From: Chitinophagaceae bacterium
GTDB lineage: Bacteria > Bacteroidota > Bacteroidia > Chitinophagales > UBA10324
NCBI GenBank assembly: GCA_016704325.1
Contig: JADJAG010000001.1
Location: forward strand, 248,001 to 312,000
Reading direction: 5' to 3'
DNA: 64,000 nucleotides
In this document: positions 27,965 through 36,544 of the stretch, one piece after another
Layout of the letters: every line of letters begins with the position of its first letter
How positions within the stretch are numbered: the stretch's first letter is position 1
Made by a program: the position numbers and the translations under genes
Notes under the pieces: model-generated
Seen by the model: the letters and a program-made list of their open reading frames with translations, nothing else
Databases searched by the model: none
Told to the model about the DNA's origin: nothing

Positions 27965-28080
27965 CAGCAAATTTATGTTAGTTAGACGGATTCATCAAAA
28001 TCATCATTCCTGTTATTGTGGCCTGCCAGAATGGTTTCACTCAACAAAATTTATGGTAGAAGGGCCACTTTCCATGGGTG

Positions 28081-28098
28081 ATAGCGATGAATCGCTAT
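28081..28098. repeat. perfect inverted repeat between mqnA and the TonB receptor
   Basis: ATAGCGAT-GA-ATCGCTAT, two perfect 8-base arms around two bases. It is about 205 bases upstream of the receptor and 65 bases beyond the mqnA stop. It could be a regulator site; no function is known to me. Confidence 0.4.
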
Positions 28099-28152
28099 AT
28101 GAAATAGCATAGAAATTCAGCGTTTTTTCATTTCCATATGTTATTATCCTGA

Positions 28153-28186
28153 AAAACAGCCCCCTCAGATTGTAACAGGCTGTTTT
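28153..28186 (-). terminator. intrinsic terminator overlapping the end of mqnA
   Basis: AAAACAGCC pairs with GGCTGTTTT across a 16-base loop, and the minus strand continues with a T run. The stem includes the last codons and the stop of mqnA, ending the mqn transcription unit. Confidence 0.65.
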
Positions 28187-28923
28187 ATTGATTCGAAGAA
28201 TAATTCCATTCCTGATTTCATCTCCTCTGTTAACCGGAATTTTACTTTATTGTTCAGGTAGTCGTCAATATCAATTCCTTCAAATGCGGGCTGATTCGTT
28301 TTCACGATTGTTGCGATATTTTCAATCCCGTTTTGAAGTGCACTTTCAAAAGAAGCAATGAAATTTGCCGGTAGTATTTTATTAGTTACCCAGCAAGCAA
28401 AGATGAAAGGCAGGCCGGTATGTTCTTTCCAGACTTTTCCAAGATCGTAACAATACCTAAACTGTGATTTCATAGTTAGCGACCGGTCCCCAATAATCAG
28501 TCCTGCTACAGTATCATTAATTAGAAATTCATAGCCGGGCTGTGCTGCTTTTAATTCAGGATTCAATTTCCAGTAATCGCGCAACAAAATCCTGGCAAGT
28601 TCAAGTGAAGTACGTGATTGATAATCCAGGTAAAGTGTTTCAACGGATGCAATTGGTACTTGTGAATAAATACAAACAGAACTTACTTCACCATTGCTTC
28701 CTATTCCATAGTCTGTGATAATATTTGCATTAGTAATAGACGGAATAGCTGCAACCGGCACCAGGCCAATTGTAGCGTGGCCTGTGATCAAATCCTCAGC
28801 AACTTTTGCCGGAATTTTCTTGCTAAGGTTGATTTCCCGGAGAATGGCACTTTTTTCCAACCCATACAAGAATGGTTTGGTATTTAAATACGATACTGCT
28901 GAGACATTTATTTTATTCATCAT
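28165..28923 (-). CDS. mqnA: chorismate dehydratase MqnA (futalosine pathway)
   Basis: 252 residues from ATG 28923; a TTG at 28956 gives an 11-residue extension without family support. The protein opens NKINVSAVSYLNTKPFLYGL, the MqnA hallmark, and keeps TGHATIGLVPVAAIP, the GEVSSVCIYS strand and GLIIGDRSLT, all of the periplasmic-binding-like fold. MqnA dehydrates chorismate to 3-enolpyruvylbenzoate, the first step of menaquinone synthesis by the futalosine route. mqnE, the next enzyme, lies two genes upstream on the same strand, with a histidine phosphatase gene between. MqnB/C/D are not in the window. Confidence 0.9.
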   Translation of the reverse strand: MMNKINVSAVSYLNTKPFLYGLEKSAILREINLSKKIPAKVAEDLITGHATIGLVPVAAIPSITNANIITDYGIGSNGEVSSVCIYSQVPIASVETLYLDYQSRTSLELARILLRDYWKLNPELKAAQPGYEFLINDTVAGLIIGDRSLTMKSQFRYCYDLGKVWKEHTGLPFIFACWVTNKILPANFIASFESALQNGIENIATIVKTNQPAFEGIDIDDYLNNKVKFRLTEEMKSGMELFFESIKQPVTI

Positions 28924-28958
28924 TGGGTTATCCGTCTTATCTGGATACAAATTCAACT

Positions 28959-29573
28959 CTATGCTTCGTGTAAATGATCCAGGTTATTAAAAAGTTCGAC
29001 GGTAAAACGCTCTTGTGCAAAATTAAGTTTATAAAGGGTTAGATTATGATGCGGAAACTCATCCATCGTCAGCAATGATTTTTGAAGCATTGTTGGAAGG
29101 AATATCCGCATAGCCCTGCCATGCATGCAAATCAAAATCTTCTGCTGTGGTTGCTGTAACATAGAATTAAGGAATAGCGATTGCCGCTGTTGCACTTCAA
29201 TAGGACTTTCTCCTCCGGGTGCTTTTAAGTCAAGGTCTCCCATATTCCAGCCATCAATAAGTTTTCGGTATAAAGCCTTAAAGTCTAAGGTAGCGTGTTT
29301 TCCTTCAAAGATTCCCCAACTGATTTCATCCAATGCTGCTGACTGTTCCCATTTTATACCTTTTGAAATAAATGCTTCTACAGATTCATGCGTTCTTCGA
29401 AGCGTAGAAGTATAGATCACCTCAAATGATTCATCCTGATAACGATTAAAAAACAACTGCGCTTGTCTTTTTCCTGTAGTATTCAGTGATGGATTAACAC
29501 CCCTGCCTTGTACAATACCCTGCAGGTTAAAATCTGTTTCTCCATGGCGAATAATAAATATTTCTTTATTCAA
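28959..29573 (-). CDS. histidine phosphatase (phosphoglycerate-mutase-like)
   Basis: A 204-residue member of the histidine phosphatase superfamily. IIRHGETDFNLQGIVQGRG contains the catalytic RHG His (residue 9), the ribose/phosphate-binding region SLNTTGKRQAQ follows, and the second catalytic His is in ILICMHGRAMR near residue 150. The start is TTG at 29573; no ATG precedes the RHGE motif. Substrates in this family range from phosphosugars to nucleotides and alpha-ribazole phosphate. It sits between mqnE and mqnA with gaps of 14 and 35 bases, so a link to menaquinone or simply to the shared transcript is possible; I would not assign a substrate. Confidence 0.85.
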   Translation of the reverse strand: MNKEIFIIRHGETDFNLQGIVQGRGVNPSLNTTGKRQAQLFFNRYQDESFEVIYTSTLRRTHESVEAFISKGIKWEQSAALDEISWGIFEGKHATLDFKALYRKLIDGWNMGDLDLKAPGGESPIEVQQRQSLFLNSMLQQPQQKILICMHGRAMRIFLPTMLQKSLLTMDEFPHHNLTLYKLNFAQERFTVELFNNLDHLHEA

Positions 29574-29587
29574 TAGAACGGTTTGTG

Positions 29588-30781
29588 TTATTGGCCCAGA
29601 ATTGGCAAAGCATGAAAATCACTTTTCTTTTCATCAAATTCCACCTGGCTGTAATCTCTTACAATATTGTATAAGGTATCCCTTTCAACCGGAAGCCTGC
29701 CCACTCCCTTTATCAATTCTACCAGGTCCTTTGTAGTCATCGCCGGGTGTTGATCTTCCGCTCCTGCCATTGCGTAAATTTTTGTAGAATCATCGATGGT
29801 ACCATCAATGTCATCTACACCAAAATTCAGCAACAACTGTGTGGTAGACTTTCCAATCATTGGCCAATACGCTTTCAGGTGTGTAAAATTATCAAGGAAA
29901 ATTCTTGACATCGCATAACAACGCAAATCCTCTGTTACCGAGACTTCCCTGATATGCGACATTTCATTACCGGCATTACGAAATTTCAGCGGAATAAATG
30001 TATTAAAACCATGAGTTCTGTCCTGCAATTCCCGCAGCCGGTTCATATGATCAATCCGGTGCGCATAGGACTCAATGTGCCCGTACAACATGGTTGCATT
30101 GGAATGCATGCCCAACCCGTGCGCCGCTTCATGAATATCCAGCCATTCTTTAGCTGTTGCTTTGTCTTTACAAATCAGGTTTCGAACTTCCTCATCAAAA
30201 ATCTCAGCCCCACCACCAGGAAGCGAATCCATACCATGATCCTTCAACAATTTCAGCCCATCTTCATAGGAGAGCTTTGCTTTGCGAAACATATACTCTA
30301 ATTCAACGGCAGTAAAGGCTTTAATATGAATTTCAGGACGAAGTTCTTTGATCTGCCGGATTAAATTTGCGAAGAAATGAATGCTCATTTTGGGATGAAC
30401 ACCGCCAACTATATGCACTTCCGTAACCGGAATTCCATCGTATTTACGCACAATATCAAGCATCTCTTTTTCACTCAGTTCCCAGGCATCCTCAGACTGT
30501 TGAATCAATCTTGAATAAGAACAAAACTTACAGGTAAAAACACATTTATTGGTAGGTTCAATATGAAAATTCCTGTTAAAGTAGGTGAAGTGGCCATTTT
30601 TCGCTTCTCTGATTTGGTTGGCTAAAGCACCCAAAAGACCCAAATCTGCTTTTTCATATAAAATCAAAGCTTCGTCCGGAGTAATACGGACGGTGTGCGT
30701 AATCTTATTAACGATTTCAGTCAAATCATCCTGTAATTTGCCTGAAGAAAATAACTCTTGAATTAGAATGGATTCTTTCAT
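29588..30781 (-). CDS. mqnE: aminofutalosine synthase MqnE (radical SAM)
   Basis: 397 residues from ATG 30781; an earlier in-frame start at 30814 adds 11 residues. The radical-SAM cluster motif is CVFTCKFC (residues about 79-86) in IEPTNKCVFTCKFCSYSR. Further MqnE/CofH-type features are VHIVGGVHPKMSI, LPGGGAEIF, HSNATMLYGHIES and WPMIGKSTTQLLLNFGVDD. MqnE joins 3-enolpyruvylbenzoate (the MqnA product) with S-adenosylmethionine to give aminofutalosine. MqnC has the same fold, but the presence of mqnA on the same transcript and the length favour MqnE. Together with mqnA this shows respiration with menaquinone made by the futalosine route. Confidence 0.87.
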   Translation of the reverse strand: MKESILIQELFSSGKLQDDLTEIVNKITHTVRITPDEALILYEKADLGLLGALANQIREAKNGHFTYFNRNFHIEPTNKCVFTCKFCSYSRLIQQSEDAWELSEKEMLDIVRKYDGIPVTEVHIVGGVHPKMSIHFFANLIRQIKELRPEIHIKAFTAVELEYMFRKAKLSYEDGLKLLKDHGMDSLPGGGAEIFDEEVRNLICKDKATAKEWLDIHEAAHGLGMHSNATMLYGHIESYAHRIDHMNRLRELQDRTHGFNTFIPLKFRNAGNEMSHIREVSVTEDLRCYAMSRIFLDNFTHLKAYWPMIGKSTTQLLLNFGVDDIDGTIDDSTKIYAMAGAEDQHPAMTTKDLVELIKGVGRLPVERDTLYNIVRDYSQVEFDEKKSDFHALPILGQ

Positions 30782-30877
30782 GTTACCACTATGCACTAAA
30801 ATTCGGTTAATCAACCAGTTTCAACAATTAAACTATGCTATTGTTTCCGATTCACTGCGTATATGCAGTTACCATTA

Positions 30878-33109
30878 TTATTGCTTCATTTCGATTCCAA
30901 TCGCTTCATCAAAGTACTTTTTCCAGGTACTTATCTCTCCCCAATTTTCCTGGTCTATGATAATTTCCGAATCTGTTACTTCACCCAACATGCTAAACTC
31001 TACATCGCCGGAGAGCAATTGTTCAATAAAATCATCCTGTTTGTCTTTCGATACAGATACCACGATTCTACTTTGCCGTTCTCCGAAAAGAAAGGCATCC
31101 TTTCGCAAAGATTCATCAGAAGAAATATCAAATCCGCAGTTGTCAACCATTGCCGATTCCAAAAGCGTAACAAACAATCCACCATCGGAGCAATCATGAG
31201 CAGATTGTATCAGTTTCATTTCAATAAGTGAACGCACCGCTTGCTGGACATTATATTCTTCTTGCAAATCAAAATGAGGTGCCGGAGAATAAGTTATGCC
31301 GCAGATGTTGGATAGGTATTCTGAGGAGCCCAGGTCGTTAGATGATTCTCCAATAAGGTAAATCAGATCGCCAGGATTTTTAAAATACAAAGTCATCCTT
31401 TCATCGAAATCCTCCAATATGCCTACCATCCCTATAGTTGGGGTGGGGAACACTGGTCCATCGTCTGTTGATTGATTATAGAAACTCACATTCCCTCCGG
31501 TTACAGGCGTATCAAACATCCTGCAGGCTTCGCCCATTCCTTGAATAGCATTTACAAACTGCCAATAGACTTCAGGGTTATATGGATTACCAAAGTTCAG
31601 GCAATTCGTAATCGCCACCGGACGTCCTCCGGAGCAAATGATGTTTCTTGCTGATTCGCTTACTGCAATTGCTGCACCTTTTTTTGGGTCAGCAAAGAGG
31701 TATCTGGAATTGCAATCTACTTTTAAGGCTAGTGCTTTACGAGTACCGCTGATTCTGATTATTGCAGCATCAGAAGCAGCATTTGATGAGGTATTGCCAA
31801 TTCCAACCATTGAATCATACTGTTCAAAGATCCATTTCTTTGAAGCAATGTTTGGGAGCTGAACCAGTTTCAGGGCAGCATCTTTCAGGTTGTCCGGTTC
31901 CGGAATTGATGCGATTGAAAATTCACTTATGCGGCTCAAATAGGCCGGTGCATGGTACTCCCGTTCATAAACAGGAGCCCCGCCACCTAGTACTAATGAA
32001 TCTGCATTAACAGAAGCAACAATCTCCTGATTCATGAAATACGTAAGATGGTCGCCTTTCGTCACTTCGCCAATTTGAACACAGTGGAGATCCCACTTTT
32101 CATAGATGTCATAAACTTCCTGTTCGCGTCCCTTTTCTACTATTAGCAGCATTCTTTCTTGTGATTCCGAAAGTAATATTTCGAATGGCTTCATATTTTG
32201 TTGTCTGGTCGGAACTTTATCCAGCCAGACATCCATTCCATGTTTTCCTTTGGCAGACATTTCTGAAGTGGAGCAAATGATACCTGCTGCACCCATATCC
32301 TGCATACCCACTATTGCTCCGGTTTTAATCGCTTCGAGTGTTGCTTCCAGAAGCAGTTTTTCCTGGAATGGATCACCAACCTGAACGCTGGGAAGATCTT
32401 CATGAGAATCTTCCGTTATATCCTGCGAGGCAAAGCTGGCACCATGAATACCGTCTTTACCGGTTGCAGAACCAACAATTATTACCGGATTACCGGCTCC
32501 AAGTGCAATGGCAGAAACGGTTTCTCCTATTCTTACTATGCCCACACTCATGGCATTTACCAGTGGATTGGTATTATAGCAGGCATCAAAAAAAACTTCC
32601 CCCCCCACCGTTGCTACACCAAATGCATTCCCATAATCGCCAATACCTTTTACAACACCCCTAAGCAGATGCTTTGTCTTTTCCTGTGTGATATCTCCAA
32701 ATCTTAACGAGTTTAAAGCTGCGATAGGGCGAGCGCCCATCGTAAATATGTCACGATGGATTCCGCCGACACCGGTAGCAGCGCCCTGGTAAGGCTCAAT
32801 GGCAGAAGGATGGTTGTGTGATTCAATTTTAAAGGCACAAGCCCATCCGTTGCCAATATCTATCAACCCGGCATTTTCTTCCCCTGCTTTTGCGAGGAGA
32901 CCTGAACCTTCCCGGGGCAGCGTCTTTAACCATTTGATCGAGTTTTTATAGGAACAATGCTCACTCCACATGACAGCATAAATGCTGATTTCTGTGAAGT
33001 TTGGATTACGTCCCATGATCGTCTTAATCAACTCATACTCCTCCTTCAATAATCCGAGGTCACGGGCAATATCAAGGGAAACTTCCGGTTCATTTGCTAC
33101 TATGCTCAT
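30878..33109 (-). CDS. purL: phosphoribosylformylglycinamidine synthase subunit PurL
   Basis: A 743-residue small-type PurL, which works with PurS and PurQ to convert FGAR to FGAM in purine synthesis. Markers are the N-terminal MWSEHCSYKNSIKWLKTLP with the catalytic His in EHCSYK, the FKIESHNHPSAIEPYQGAAT region, VGGEVFFD, and AGIICSTSEM. Two AIRS-type halves are evident, the second with TGGNVSFYNQS and SAHDCSDGGL near 645. Lower-strand neighbours are mqnE 96 bases downstream. The length rules out the fused ~1200-residue PurL of Bacteroides and Proteobacteria. Confidence 0.95.
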   Translation of the reverse strand: MSIVANEPEVSLDIARDLGLLKEEYELIKTIMGRNPNFTEISIYAVMWSEHCSYKNSIKWLKTLPREGSGLLAKAGEENAGLIDIGNGWACAFKIESHNHPSAIEPYQGAATGVGGIHRDIFTMGARPIAALNSLRFGDITQEKTKHLLRGVVKGIGDYGNAFGVATVGGEVFFDACYNTNPLVNAMSVGIVRIGETVSAIALGAGNPVIIVGSATGKDGIHGASFASQDITEDSHEDLPSVQVGDPFQEKLLLEATLEAIKTGAIVGMQDMGAAGIICSTSEMSAKGKHGMDVWLDKVPTRQQNMKPFEILLSESQERMLLIVEKGREQEVYDIYEKWDLHCVQIGEVTKGDHLTYFMNQEIVASVNADSLVLGGGAPVYEREYHAPAYLSRISEFSIASIPEPDNLKDAALKLVQLPNIASKKWIFEQYDSMVGIGNTSSNAASDAAIIRISGTRKALALKVDCNSRYLFADPKKGAAIAVSESARNIICSGGRPVAITNCLNFGNPYNPEVYWQFVNAIQGMGEACRMFDTPVTGGNVSFYNQSTDDGPVFPTPTIGMVGILEDFDERMTLYFKNPGDLIYLIGESSNDLGSSEYLSNICGITYSPAPHFDLQEEYNVQQAVRSLIEMKLIQSAHDCSDGGLFVTLLESAMVDNCGFDISSDESLRKDAFLFGERQSRIVVSVSKDKQDDFIEQLLSGDVEFSMLGEVTDSEIIIDQENWGEISTWKKYFDEAIGIEMKQ

Positions 33110-33126
33110 ACAGGTTATTTACGTGG

Positions 33127-33157
33127 CAAAATTAGGGAATCGACGATTAGCTTCAGA
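33127..33157 (-). promoter_or_regulatory. possible promoter of purL
   Basis: On the minus strand TAATTTTG matches the -7 element TAnnTTTG, and TCTG (one mismatch to TTTG) lies 19 bases upstream. It lies 17 bases before the purL ATG, giving a very short leader. Confidence 0.4.
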
Positions 33158-33360
33158 AGGAAAATGTCAACATTGTTAATGAATCTTAGTTAATTAGTCA
33201 ATTGTCTGTTGCAAACCTCAGAATCAATTTGACTATTGTCTTCCCGGATTGTATCTTATTCAATAGAATAACAGGCTTCAATTTAGATTACTGTCACTCC
33301 ATTATTTCATAGACTAACTTACATTTGAGTGATCAAAATCATTTCCTATTCTTGTGAAAT

Positions 33361-35196
33361 ATGGATACTACTTACGAGCAAACATTTGAACATTTTATAC
33401 CACTTGAAGATTTCTTCAGAAATCCGGAGAAAACAAGATTTCAGATTTCACCTGATGGAGCTTATCTGGCATATATGGCACCCTGGGAAAAGCGGTTAAA
33501 TGTTTTCACTAAATCTATTGGAAGCAGTCAGGAATGGAGGGTTACCAATGAATCAGCCCGCAATGTTGCCGGCTATTTTTGGGGAAGCAATAACAGAATT
33601 GTCTATCTAAAGGATAAAGGCGGCGATGAAAACTTTCATCTTTTTTCGGTTTCGATTCAGGGCAGTGAAGAAAGAGACCTCACACCTTTTGATGCAGTTA
33701 CTGTACAGGTAATAGACGAATTGAAAGACCTTGATGATGAACTGATTATTGGAATGAACAATCGTAATCGTGAAATATTTGATGCTTACCGTCTTAATAT
33801 CATCACAGGCAGTCTTACACTGGAAGCTGAGAATCCGGGAAATGTTACTGAATGGATTACAGACCATCGGGGAAATATCAGGCTTGCTATTGCTACCGAC
33901 GGAGTGAACCAAAGTTTATTAAGCCGGCGACACGACAGTAATGAATTTGATACGATTATTACCACAAATTTCCGCGAAACCCTTCAGCCACTATTCTTCA
34001 CATTTGATAACAAGGATCTTTATGCCCTTTCAAATATTGGGCGGGATAAGTCTGCCATTGTCTTGTTTGATATAGCAACCGGCAGAGAAAAGGAGCTGTT
34101 GTTTCAGCATGGAGATGTGGATCTTGAAGGACTAAGCTACTCTCATCATAGAAAAGTGCTTACCAGTTACTTCTACACAGACTGGAAGAGATCAAGAGTT
34201 TTCCTGGATCCTGAAACAGCATCCATTTTCAAAGAATTAGATAGGAAGCTTGGAAATGATGAAATTGTCATCGTTTCGCAAAGCAAAAATGAAACATTGC
34301 ATCTGATCAGAACCTATAGCGACAGGACGCTTGGTGCCTACTATCTTTTTAATTCAACGAACGGCCATTTAGAATTGCTTGCAGAAATTGGTCCTTGGCT
34401 TAAAGAAGAGACCCTTGCACCTATGGAACCAGTTTCTTTTATTTCGAGGGATAAATTGACGATTCACGGCTACCTTACTTTGCCTGTTAGTAGCACAAGA
34501 AATCAATTACCTGTTGTAATAAATCCACATGGAGGACCATGGGTACGCGACAGTTGGGGTTTTAATCCTGAAGTACAGTTTTTAGCAAACCGTGGTTATG
34601 CCGTTTTCCAAATCAATTATAGGGGTTCAACCGGATATGGAAGAAAATTCTGGGAAGCTTCCTTCAAACAATGGGGAAAGAAAATGCAGGATGATTTGAC
34701 TGACGGAGTCAACTGGCTGATAGAACAAGGTATCGCAGACCCTAAGCGAATTGCAATTTATGGAGGAAGTTATGGTGGCTATGCTACACTTTCGGGATTA
34801 ACATTTACACCGGATTTATATGCTTGCGGAGTAGATTATGTTGGGGTATCAAATCTGTTCACTTTTATGAATACCATTCCTCCCTATTGGAAACCATACC
34901 TGGAAATGATGTATGAAATGGTTGGAAACCCGGATACTGATGAAGAACTTTTGCGAAGTGCATCCCCGGTTTTTCATGTTGATGAAATAAAAGCTCCGCT
35001 CCTTGTAGCTCAAGGAAAAAATGACCCGCGGGTTAACTACAATGAGTCAAATCAGATTGTTGATGCCCTGAAGAAAAAAGGAGTTGATGTACAGTACATC
35101 ATAAAAGAAAATGAAGGGCATGGATTTCACAATGAAGAAAACAAGTTTGAGTTCTATTATGCGATGGAGCAATTCTTAAAAAAGCATCTGCAATAA
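33361..35196 (+). CDS. S9-family (prolyl-oligopeptidase-like) serine peptidase
   Basis: A 611-residue peptidase without a signal peptide, so cytoplasmic. An N-terminal beta-propeller (about 20-360, with DPD/TIHGYLTLP at its end) caps a C-terminal alpha/beta-hydrolase domain (about 370-611). The catalytic triad is visible: Ser470 in YGGSYGGYA, Asp555 in GKNDPRVN, and His587 in EGHGFHNE. The oxyanion region NPHGGPW is near 389-395. Members are dipeptidyl or acylaminoacyl peptidases acting on short peptides. Single gene, divergent from purL, followed by a bidirectional terminator. Confidence 0.93.
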   Translation: MDTTYEQTFEHFIPLEDFFRNPEKTRFQISPDGAYLAYMAPWEKRLNVFTKSIGSSQEWRVTNESARNVAGYFWGSNNRIVYLKDKGGDENFHLFSVSIQGSEERDLTPFDAVTVQVIDELKDLDDELIIGMNNRNREIFDAYRLNIITGSLTLEAENPGNVTEWITDHRGNIRLAIATDGVNQSLLSRRHDSNEFDTIITTNFRETLQPLFFTFDNKDLYALSNIGRDKSAIVLFDIATGREKELLFQHGDVDLEGLSYSHHRKVLTSYFYTDWKRSRVFLDPETASIFKELDRKLGNDEIVIVSQSKNETLHLIRTYSDRTLGAYYLFNSTNGHLELLAEIGPWLKEETLAPMEPVSFISRDKLTIHGYLTLPVSSTRNQLPVVINPHGGPWVRDSWGFNPEVQFLANRGYAVFQINYRGSTGYGRKFWEASFKQWGKKMQDDLTDGVNWLIEQGIADPKRIAIYGGSYGGYATLSGLTFTPDLYACGVDYVGVSNLFTFMNTIPPYWKPYLEMMYEMVGNPDTDEELLRSASPVFHVDEIKAPLLVAQGKNDPRVNYNESNQIVDALKKKGVDVQYIIKENEGHGFHNEENKFEFYYAMEQFLKKHLQ

Positions 35197-35216
35197 GAAC
35201 ACGTCATGTACCAATT

Positions 35217-35249
35217 AAAAAAGCGAACCGCCTGGCAGTTCGCTTTTTT
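35217..35249. terminator. bidirectional intrinsic terminator between S9 peptidase and SWIB genes
   Basis: A 12-base perfect stem AAAAAAGCGAAC / GTTCGCTTTTTT with a 9-base loop. A tracts at both ends serve the convergent genes on both strands. Confidence 0.85.
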
Positions 35250-35266
35250 AGTTAAAGGCTAAAGAA

Positions 35267-35614
35267 TTAGCTCAGGTGCTTGTTAATGAGTTTAGTCATT
35301 TCAAACATGTTAACTGTTTTCTTTCCGCCAAAAACTTTTTGCAGAGCAGCATCAGCATTGATGTTGCGCTTTTGTTTTGGATCTTGCAAGTTGTTTTTCT
35401 TGATGTAAACCCAAACTTTCTTGGTGACTTCAGTGCGCGGGATAGCTTTGCTTCCAACGATTGCCTGAAGATCAACACTAATGTTCATTGGTTTCATGAA
35501 AGCAGCATTTGGCGTTCTTTTAGCCTTGGATTTTGGAGCCGCTTTTTTAGCAGCCTTTTTTGGAGCTGCTTTTTTTGGTGCTGCTTTTTTAGCAGCTTTC
35601 TTTTTTGTTGCCAC
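35267..35614 (-). CDS. SWIB/MDM2-domain protein with histone-H1-like tail
   Basis: A 115-residue basic protein started by GTG. Residues 1-35 are a Lys/Ala/Pro tail of repeated AAPKK/AAKK units like eukaryotic histone H1 or bacterial Hc1. Residues about 38-113 are a SWIB domain: AFMKPMNISVDLQAIVGSKA, IPRTEVTKKVWVYIKKNNLQ, DPKQKRNINAD, and FEMTKLINKHLS. SWIB domains occur in eukaryotic SWI/SNF subunits, plants, Chlamydiae and some Bacteroidota, and mediate protein contacts. The tail should bind DNA nonspecifically, so a nucleoid-associated role is a fair inference. It ends at the shared terminator and is monocistronic. Confidence 0.88.
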   Translation of the reverse strand: MATKKKAAKKAAPKKAAPKKAAKKAAPKSKAKRTPNAAFMKPMNISVDLQAIVGSKAIPRTEVTKKVWVYIKKNNLQDPKQKRNINADAALQKVFGGKKTVNMFEMTKLINKHLS

Positions 35615-35761
35615 AGTTAAGTCTTTTAAAAGGTGAAAAATAAAATTTGAGAGTGAAAAATTAGGAACACCCCGCGTACTTTAAGAGAAATGGCATTAAA
35701 AGTTATCAACAAGCAAATGTAAATTTCATAGGGAAAACTGCATTTTTTTGACGTTTCACTT

Positions 35762-36532
35762 CTACAAAAAATATGGAATTACTGCTTTCCTTTCACTCGG
35801 ATACGATGGGAATTTTTGCTTATACCATTTATGATGTGCAATTGACCGAGGCAATAAATTTGCAACCGTCCAGATGAAGAATGACCAGGCAGGCAAATTT
35901 GAACAGATGAGCGCAAACCCAAGCCACTCAAGCATTTCACCAAGATGATTCGGACAACTTACCCACTTAAACAGGAAAGCATTGGGTATTGAATAACCAG
36001 CTTCGCCCGGCTTTCTGAGCCTGATAAGTATGCTGTCTGAAACAATGTTAATAAAAGCTCCGGCTATGAAAATAATTAGTCCGGTAATAAACTGTGGCGT
36101 CAGCATCCAGGCATATTCATAATGTGCGAAATTGTGGAAATAGTATCCCAGGAAGAAGCCATTTGCCAGGTTGAAAAGTATAGCCGAACACATAATAACT
36201 ACCGGCATTTGCTTTCCCTTAGTTCTAATTCTTAAAGGAAACAGGAGACTACGATGTAAATAATGCAGGCAAAAAAGCCCGGCCATAATGAAAACGGGAA
36301 TGGATAAATTTTCATTGTTGTAGAATGCGCCAAATCCTACTATAAGCAAAACAGGAATCTCCATCAGGAACCATGCTAATTTGTTACTGATCAATGGCCC
36401 CCAATTCCTGTTAGTGTACCGGCCATAGGGGGCATTAATTCTAAGCAGAACCAAGAACGTGATGATTCCAATTGCAATCCAGATTGCATTGAGCAGCAGA
36501 AAACTATTGTATGATACTGATGGAAAGTTCAT
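35762..36532 (-). CDS. SRD5A-like membrane reductase (3-oxo-5-alpha-steroid 4-dehydrogenase family)
   Basis: A 256-residue integral membrane protein with about six hydrophobic segments. The family's C-terminal block is well kept: WVSCPNHLGEMLEWLGFA near 190-210, then HHKWYKQKFPSYP near 233-245 and a final AVIPYFL. These align with human SRD5A1 (NYFGE-EWCGYAL; HHEWY; IIPFLF), and the N-terminal NAPYGRYTN near 29-37 matches the SRD5A NAPYGRY signature. Eukaryotic members reduce the delta-4 double bond of 3-oxo-steroids with NADPH. In bacteria the real substrate may be a steroid, sterol or another enone lipid. It lies 12 bases after an extended SDR on the same strand, making a two-gene operon. 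Confidence 0.87.
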   Translation of the reverse strand: MNFPSVSYNSFLLLNAIWIAIGIITFLVLLRINAPYGRYTNRNWGPLISNKLAWFLMEIPVLLIVGFGAFYNNENLSIPVFIMAGLFCLHYLHRSLLFPLRIRTKGKQMPVVIMCSAILFNLANGFFLGYYFHNFAHYEYAWMLTPQFITGLIIFIAGAFINIVSDSILIRLRKPGEAGYSIPNAFLFKWVSCPNHLGEMLEWLGFALICSNLPAWSFFIWTVANLLPRSIAHHKWYKQKFPSYPSERKAVIPYFL

Positions 36533-36544
36533 TTCACAAGTAAG

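Noticed and set aside
32338..32664. plus-strand frames of 100 residues or more inside purL
   Set aside because: Shadow frames of a well-conserved gene on the other strand; His/Gln/Leu-rich low-complexity product.
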